A stretch of 64,000 nucleotides of DNA from NCBI GenBank assembly GCA_017882455.1, contig JADGPL010000004.1, positions 1 through 64,000 on the forward strand, given 5' to 3'. Positions within the stretch are counted from its first letter, which is position 1. Every line of letters begins with the position of its first letter. Both the position numbers and the translations under genes were made by a program. The notes under the pieces were generated by a model. It worked only from the letters and a program-made list of their open reading frames with translations, was not told the origin of the DNA and ran no database searches. Shown here in pieces: positions 60,955-64,000 of this stretch. The stretch is from Solirubrobacteraceae bacterium (GTDB taxonomy: Bacteria > Actinomycetota > Thermoleophilia > Solirubrobacterales > Solirubrobacteraceae).

Positions 60955-61962
60955 ATGAGTCGCATTCGGATCTTCTCGGGCATACAGCCGACCGGGCGCA
61001 AGCACCTCGGCAACTACATCGGCGCGATCGCCCAGTACATCTCCAGTCAGGAGCGCGGGGAGGGCATCTTCTGCATCGTCGATCTGCACGCCATCACGGT
61101 CGCCTACGACCCCGCCGAGCTGCGTGCGCGCCTGTATGACACGACCGCGATCCTGCTCGCCGCGGGCCTGGACCCCGGGCGCTGCATCCTCTTCCGCCAG
61201 TCAGACGTGCACGAGCACACCGAGCTCACATGGCTCTTGTCCAGTGTCACCGAGCTCGGACGCCTGCAGCGGATGCACCAGTTCCGCGACAAGTCGATCG
61301 CTCAGCGCGAGCTCGTCTCGGCCGGGCTGTTGCTCTACCCCGTGCTGCAGGCCGCCGACGTGCTCGCCTACCGAGCCGAGGAGGTCCCCGTGGGCGAGGA
61401 CCAGCGCGAGCACCTGGAGCTGATGCGCGACGTGGCCCGGCGCTTCAACGCCCGCTTCGGTGACGGCAAGGAGGTGCTGGTGGTTCCCGAGCACCGCATC
61501 CCCGAGGTCGGCGCGCGGATCATGGACCTGCAGGACCCCACGCGCAAGATGTCCACGACCGGCGGCAGCGAGCAGGGAACCGTCTACGTGCTCGACGAGG
61601 CCAAGGCGATCGAGAAGAAGCTCAAGAGCGCCGTCACCGACTCCGGCAGCGAGGTGCGCCGCGACCCGGACAAGCCCGGCGTCTCCAACCTGATCGAAAT
61701 CCTCGCCGCCGTGCGCGGCGCGAGCCCGGATGCGATCGAGGCCGAGTTCGCGCAGGCGCGCTACGGCGAGCTGAAGACAGCGGTCGCCGCGGCCGTCGTC
61801 GACTACCTGGCGCCGGTGCGCGAGCGCTTTCAAGAGCTGCGCGCCGACGAGGCCGCGCTCGAGTCGATCCTCGCCGGCGGCGCCGAGCGTGCCGGGGCGA
61901 TCGCCGCGCAGACGCTGGGCGACGTGCGCCAGCGGATGGGTGTGGGCGGGACGCGCCGGTGA
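60955..61962 (+). CDS. trpS: tryptophanyl-tRNA synthetase
   Basis: A 335-residue class I synthetase. The HIGH-like signature is PTGRKHLGNYIGA and the KMSKS-like one is RKMSTT; FCIVDLHAIT, LYPVLQAADVLAY and VGEDQREHLELMRDVARRFN are typical. ATG 60955 gives the family start MSRIRIFSGIQPTG; an in-frame GTG 24 bases upstream is unlikely. It is separate from the trp operon and no attenuator or T-box is visible. Confidence 0.95.
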   Translation: MSRIRIFSGIQPTGRKHLGNYIGAIAQYISSQERGEGIFCIVDLHAITVAYDPAELRARLYDTTAILLAAGLDPGRCILFRQSDVHEHTELTWLLSSVTELGRLQRMHQFRDKSIAQRELVSAGLLLYPVLQAADVLAYRAEEVPVGEDQREHLELMRDVARRFNARFGDGKEVLVVPEHRIPEVGARIMDLQDPTRKMSTTGGSEQGTVYVLDEAKAIEKKLKSAVTDSGSEVRRDPDKPGVSNLIEILAAVRGASPDAIEAEFAQARYGELKTAVAAAVVDYLAPVRERFQELRADEAALESILAGGAERAGAIAAQTLGDVRQRMGVGGTRR

Positions 61963-62008
61963 GCCGTGCGAGCCTCGGCCGGCGCGGGCAGCCGTCGGGG
62001 CCGGCCGC

Positions 62009-62014
62009 TACCGT
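62009..62014 (+). promoter_or_regulatory. -10 box for the scpA micro-ORF
   Basis: TACCGT ends six bases before ATG 62021, the same distance as at murE. No clear -35 box is seen. Confidence 0.45.
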
Positions 62015-62020
62015 GCGCGG

Positions 62021-62047
62021 ATGCGCCCTGCGGAGGTGAGGAGATGA
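62021..62047 (+). CDS. leaderless eight-codon micro-ORF coupled to scpA
   Basis: ATG 62021 opens MRPAEVRR followed by TGA, and the stop overlaps the scpA start as ATGA (62044-62047). Length (27 bases), overlap and distance to the -10 box are identical to the micro-ORF before murE. The micro-ORF contains GGAGG (62032-62036) seven bases before scpA's ATG, so scpA could also be started in the ordinary way. The peptide sequence is not similar to that at murE. Confidence 0.45.
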   Translation: MRPAEVRR

Positions 62048-62826
62048 GCCTGGCCGCACTCGAGCTCGACCTGGACGTGTTCAGTGGGCCCTTCGACCTG
62101 CTGCTCACGCTGGTGCTGCGCGAAGAGGTCGACCTGCTCGAGCTGCAGCTCGCCGAAGTGGTGCTCGCCTATCTCGATCACCTCGAGCAGCGCGGAGAGC
62201 TCGACCTCGAGACGGCCACCGAGTTCATCGTTCTGATCGCCGCCCTGCTCGAGCTCAAGTCGCGGCTGATGCTCACCGGCGAAGAGGAGCAGCTGCTCGA
62301 CATCGAGCCTGAACAGGCCGCCGAGGAGCTGCTCGCGCGCATGCTCGACGCCCGCCGCTACCGAGCCGCCGCGACCCATCTCGAGGAACTGCTCGCCGGC
62401 GAGCACGGAGTGCGCTTCCGCTCGGCACCGCTGCCGGCCGACCTCAGGCGCACTATCGTCCCGCCGCCCGACGGCTCCCAGGATCCGGAGCTGCTGGGGG
62501 AGGCGATTGGGTGCCTCTTGAAGATGCCCCCCGCGATCAATCTCCGGCACATCGCCGTGCCGAGGATCTCCGTGGCCGAGCGCCTCGAGCATCTGCGAGG
62601 ACTGCTGCGCAGAGGCGCCTTCAGCTTCGACGAGGCCGTGCGCGGGGCCGACCGGATGACCGTCGCGGTCACCCTGTTCGCGCTGCTCGAGCTCTACAAA
62701 CGCGGCGAGGCCTCCTGGGAGCAGCAGGAGTGCTTCGGCGAGATCGCCGTCAACAGCCTTTCGCGCCCGGCGGCCGCCGCGCCACCGCTCGCCCTGGCCG
62801 CCGGCGCGAGGGGAGCGGCCCCGTGA
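62044..62826 (+). CDS. scpA: segregation and condensation protein A
   Basis: A 260-residue kleisin that bridges the two SMC heads. The N-terminal stretch FSGPFDLLLTLVLREEVDLL and the following ATEFIVLIAALLELKSRLML are diagnostic; the C-terminal winged helix (VAVTLFALLELYKRGEASWE) binds the SMC cap. It overlaps scpB by four bases. The SMC gene itself is not in the window. Confidence 0.94.
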   Translation: MSLAALELDLDVFSGPFDLLLTLVLREEVDLLELQLAEVVLAYLDHLEQRGELDLETATEFIVLIAALLELKSRLMLTGEEEQLLDIEPEQAAEELLARMLDARRYRAAATHLEELLAGEHGVRFRSAPLPADLRRTIVPPPDGSQDPELLGEAIGCLLKMPPAINLRHIAVPRISVAERLEHLRGLLRRGAFSFDEAVRGADRMTVAVTLFALLELYKRGEASWEQQECFGEIAVNSLSRPAAAAPPLALAAGARGAAP

Positions 62827-63476
62827 GCGACGCGCAGCACGCAGCGCCGCAGCCCGCGCCCGCCGTGGAGGACGACGAGCAGCTGCCCACGCTCGCGCGC
62901 ACAGTCGAGGCGCTGCTGTTCCTCTCCAGCGATCCTCTCAGCGTCGCCGAGCTGGCCGACGCCACGCAGGCGGGCGAGGGCGCGGTCGGGACGGCGCTGG
63001 CCGTGCTCGCGGAGCAGTATGCGCCCGGTCGGCGCGGGCTGCGGCTGCGCGAGCTGGGCGGTGGCTGGACCCTCGCGAGCGACCCCGCCAGCGAGGACGC
63101 GGCCCGCCGGCTGCTAAGCCGCCCCCGTGCCTCCACGCTCACGCCCGCCCAGGCCGAGACACTCGCGATCGTCGCCTACCTGCAACCGATCTCGCGGCCG
63201 GAGATCACCCGCATCCGCGGCGTGAGCGCCGACTCGGCGAGCTCCACGCTGCTCGAGCGCGGGCTGATCGAAGAGGCCGGCAGCTCCCAGTTCGGCGCCG
63301 TCCTCTACCGCACCACCACCGCCTTCCTCAAGCTGTTCGGGCTGCGCAGCCTGCAGGAGCTGCCCGACGTCGCCCGCTGGGATCCCACGCCCGAGGAGCA
63401 GGCCGAGCTGCGCGAGCGTCTGCTGCGCGCGGGCGAGGCGCGCAGCGGCAACGGGCGGCGCGAGAGCGACGGCTAG
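62823..63476 (+). CDS. scpB: segregation and condensation protein B
   Basis: A 217-residue winged-helix protein that forms the ScpA-ScpB-SMC complex. TVEALLFLSSDPLSVAELAD, TLTPAQAETLAIVAYLQPIS and RPEITRIRGVSADSASSTLL, then YRTTTAFLKLFGL, match the two winged helices of ScpB. GTG 62823 overlaps the scpA stop. The frame is open far upstream, but that part runs through scpA out of phase and is not coding. Confidence 0.94.
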   Translation: MSDAQHAAPQPAPAVEDDEQLPTLARTVEALLFLSSDPLSVAELADATQAGEGAVGTALAVLAEQYAPGRRGLRLRELGGGWTLASDPASEDAARRLLSRPRASTLTPAQAETLAIVAYLQPISRPEITRIRGVSADSASSTLLERGLIEEAGSSQFGAVLYRTTTAFLKLFGLRSLQELPDVARWDPTPEEQAELRERLLRAGEARSGNGRRESDG

Positions 63477-63538
63477 GCCCAGGCCGCCGCGCGCGGCAAG
63501 CCGGCCGCGGCCGACAGCGCGTCGCGTTTAATATCGGC

Positions 63539-63544
63539 GGCGCG
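63539..63544 (+). promoter_or_regulatory. -10 box upstream of the secreted protein gene
   Basis: TAATAT (63539-63544) is a near-consensus -10 in an otherwise GC-rich gap; no convincing -35 is visible. The message would begin near 63551 with a leader of about 40 nt containing the AGGAGGAG ribosome binding site. Confidence 0.4.
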
Positions 63545-63591
63545 CCGGGGCATCCCTGCGCAGATGGAGACCCCTACTAAGGAGGAGCACG

Positions 63592-64000
63592 ATGCGGACC
63601 CACCGTCGCACCGCTGGAGCCATGGCCCTGCTCGCCTCGGTGTCACTCACAGCCACCGCGCTCGCCGCGAGCCCGACCAAGGGCGCCAGGTTCAAGGGCA
63701 CAGCGTCGGGCCGCGTGCAGTTCGCCACCAGCTTCATCGCCAAGGACCCCCTGAGCTTCGCAGCCTCGAGCGACGGCAAGGCTCTGCTGAGCTTCGATTA
63801 CACCGACAACGTCTGCGATCTCGCATCCTCGAAGGTCATCAAGCTCGGCACCGTCAAGCTCGTGAACGGAAGGTTTTCAGTGTCAGGCCACAAGTCGGCT
63901 CCCGAAACGGACGCACTCGGAGACGGCGGCACGGTCCTCACCACCACCAAGCTCAGCGGCAGGTTCGTGTCGGCCACAAAGGCCACGGGAACGCTCGAAT
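63592..64000 (+). CDS. secreted protein, 3' end outside window
   Basis: The ATG at 63592 has AGGAGGAG about six bases upstream. The first 136 residues begin with a Sec signal peptide (MRTHRRTAGAMALLASVSLT, then ATALAASP with a likely cleavage after ALA). The mature part is rich in Gly, Ser, Thr and Lys with alternating strands (FKGTASGRVQFATS, KLSGRFVSATKATGTL), suggesting a beta-sandwich. No family is recognised. The frame is still open at the window edge. Confidence 0.75.
   Translation, partial: MRTHRRTAGAMALLASVSLTATALAASPTKGARFKGTASGRVQFATSFIAKDPLSFAASSDGKALLSFDYTDNVCDLASSKVIKLGTVKLVNGRFSVSGHKSAPETDALGDGGTVLTTTKLSGRFVSATKATGTLE

Noticed and set aside
63482-63513. Two 12-bp GC palindromes after scpB as a terminator
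   Set aside because: GCCGCGCGCGGC and CGGCCGCGGCCG are perfect palindromes but are simple GC repeats without a T-run; in this DNA they may arise by chance.

Overview
The window is high-GC bacterial DNA with GTG/ATG starts, ATGA/GTGA gene overlaps and no tRNA, rRNA, CRISPR array or intact insertion sequence that I could find. The gene content and the order of the core clusters point to a deep-branching actinobacterium of the Thermoleophilia/Solirubrobacterales type: HadA/HadB-like MaoC pair, hrcA-dnaJ-prmA, phoH-ybeY-era, mraZ-rsmH-ftsL-ftsI-murE-murF-mraY-ftsW-murG-murC-murB-ftsQ-ftsZ without ftsA, and gcvT-gcvH-gcvPA-gcvPB. The assignment is an inference from organisation and style; I could not run a search.

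Positions 1-11050 look accessory. They hold the tail of an unidentified gene, a small lipoprotein, a TetR/winged-helix fusion regulator and then a conjugation-like module. The module has a 1256-residue VirD4-like ATPase fused to a replication-relaxation-type domain, a 615-bp gap with four helically phased GCAGTYGC repeats, a protein of unknown function with a good sigma70-type promoter, an orphan OmpR-type response regulator, a second stand-alone VirD4-like ATPase, a stand-alone replication-relaxation-type protein and an SSB closed by a terminator. No relaxase, integrase or att site is visible, so it may be a degenerate or unusual element.

Positions 11100-20400 are core housekeeping: MaoC dehydratase pair, hrcA, dnaJ, prmA, an amidohydrolase divergent from a type II NADH dehydrogenase, yqeY-like, phoH, ybeY and era. 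Positions 20500-26950 hold a PadR regulator, two ABC ATPases (one lacking key catalytic residues), a large FtsX-like permease, a DUF2600 terpene-synthase-like protein and an IclR-type regulator. Positions 26950-38010 hold an ArsA/GET3-like ATPase, then hisIE fused into the tryptophan operon (trpE-G-D-C, an HtrA protease, trpF-B-A), a 53-residue membrane protein and a branched-chain-amino-acid-type binding lipoprotein, facing a DUF3352-like lipoprotein.

Positions 40000-55350 are the division and cell wall cluster. Its promoter carries GTGGG repeats with 10-bp period, as expected for MraZ autoregulation. murD is absent from its usual place between mraY and ftsW, and ftsW overlaps murG by 95 bp. 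Behind ftsZ lie three perfect palindromes with centres exactly 24 bp apart, then a HicB antitoxin with only a stub of hicA. Positions 56280-64000 hold the glycine cleavage system, trpS, scpA-scpB and the start of a secreted protein.

A theme across the window is leaderless transcription: eleven gene starts have a TANNNT box 6-9 nt before the start codon. At murE and scpA this box sits instead before an eight-codon micro-ORF whose stop overlaps the gene's start as ATGA. This repeated arrangement and the 24-bp-phased palindromes are the best candidates here for something not yet described.
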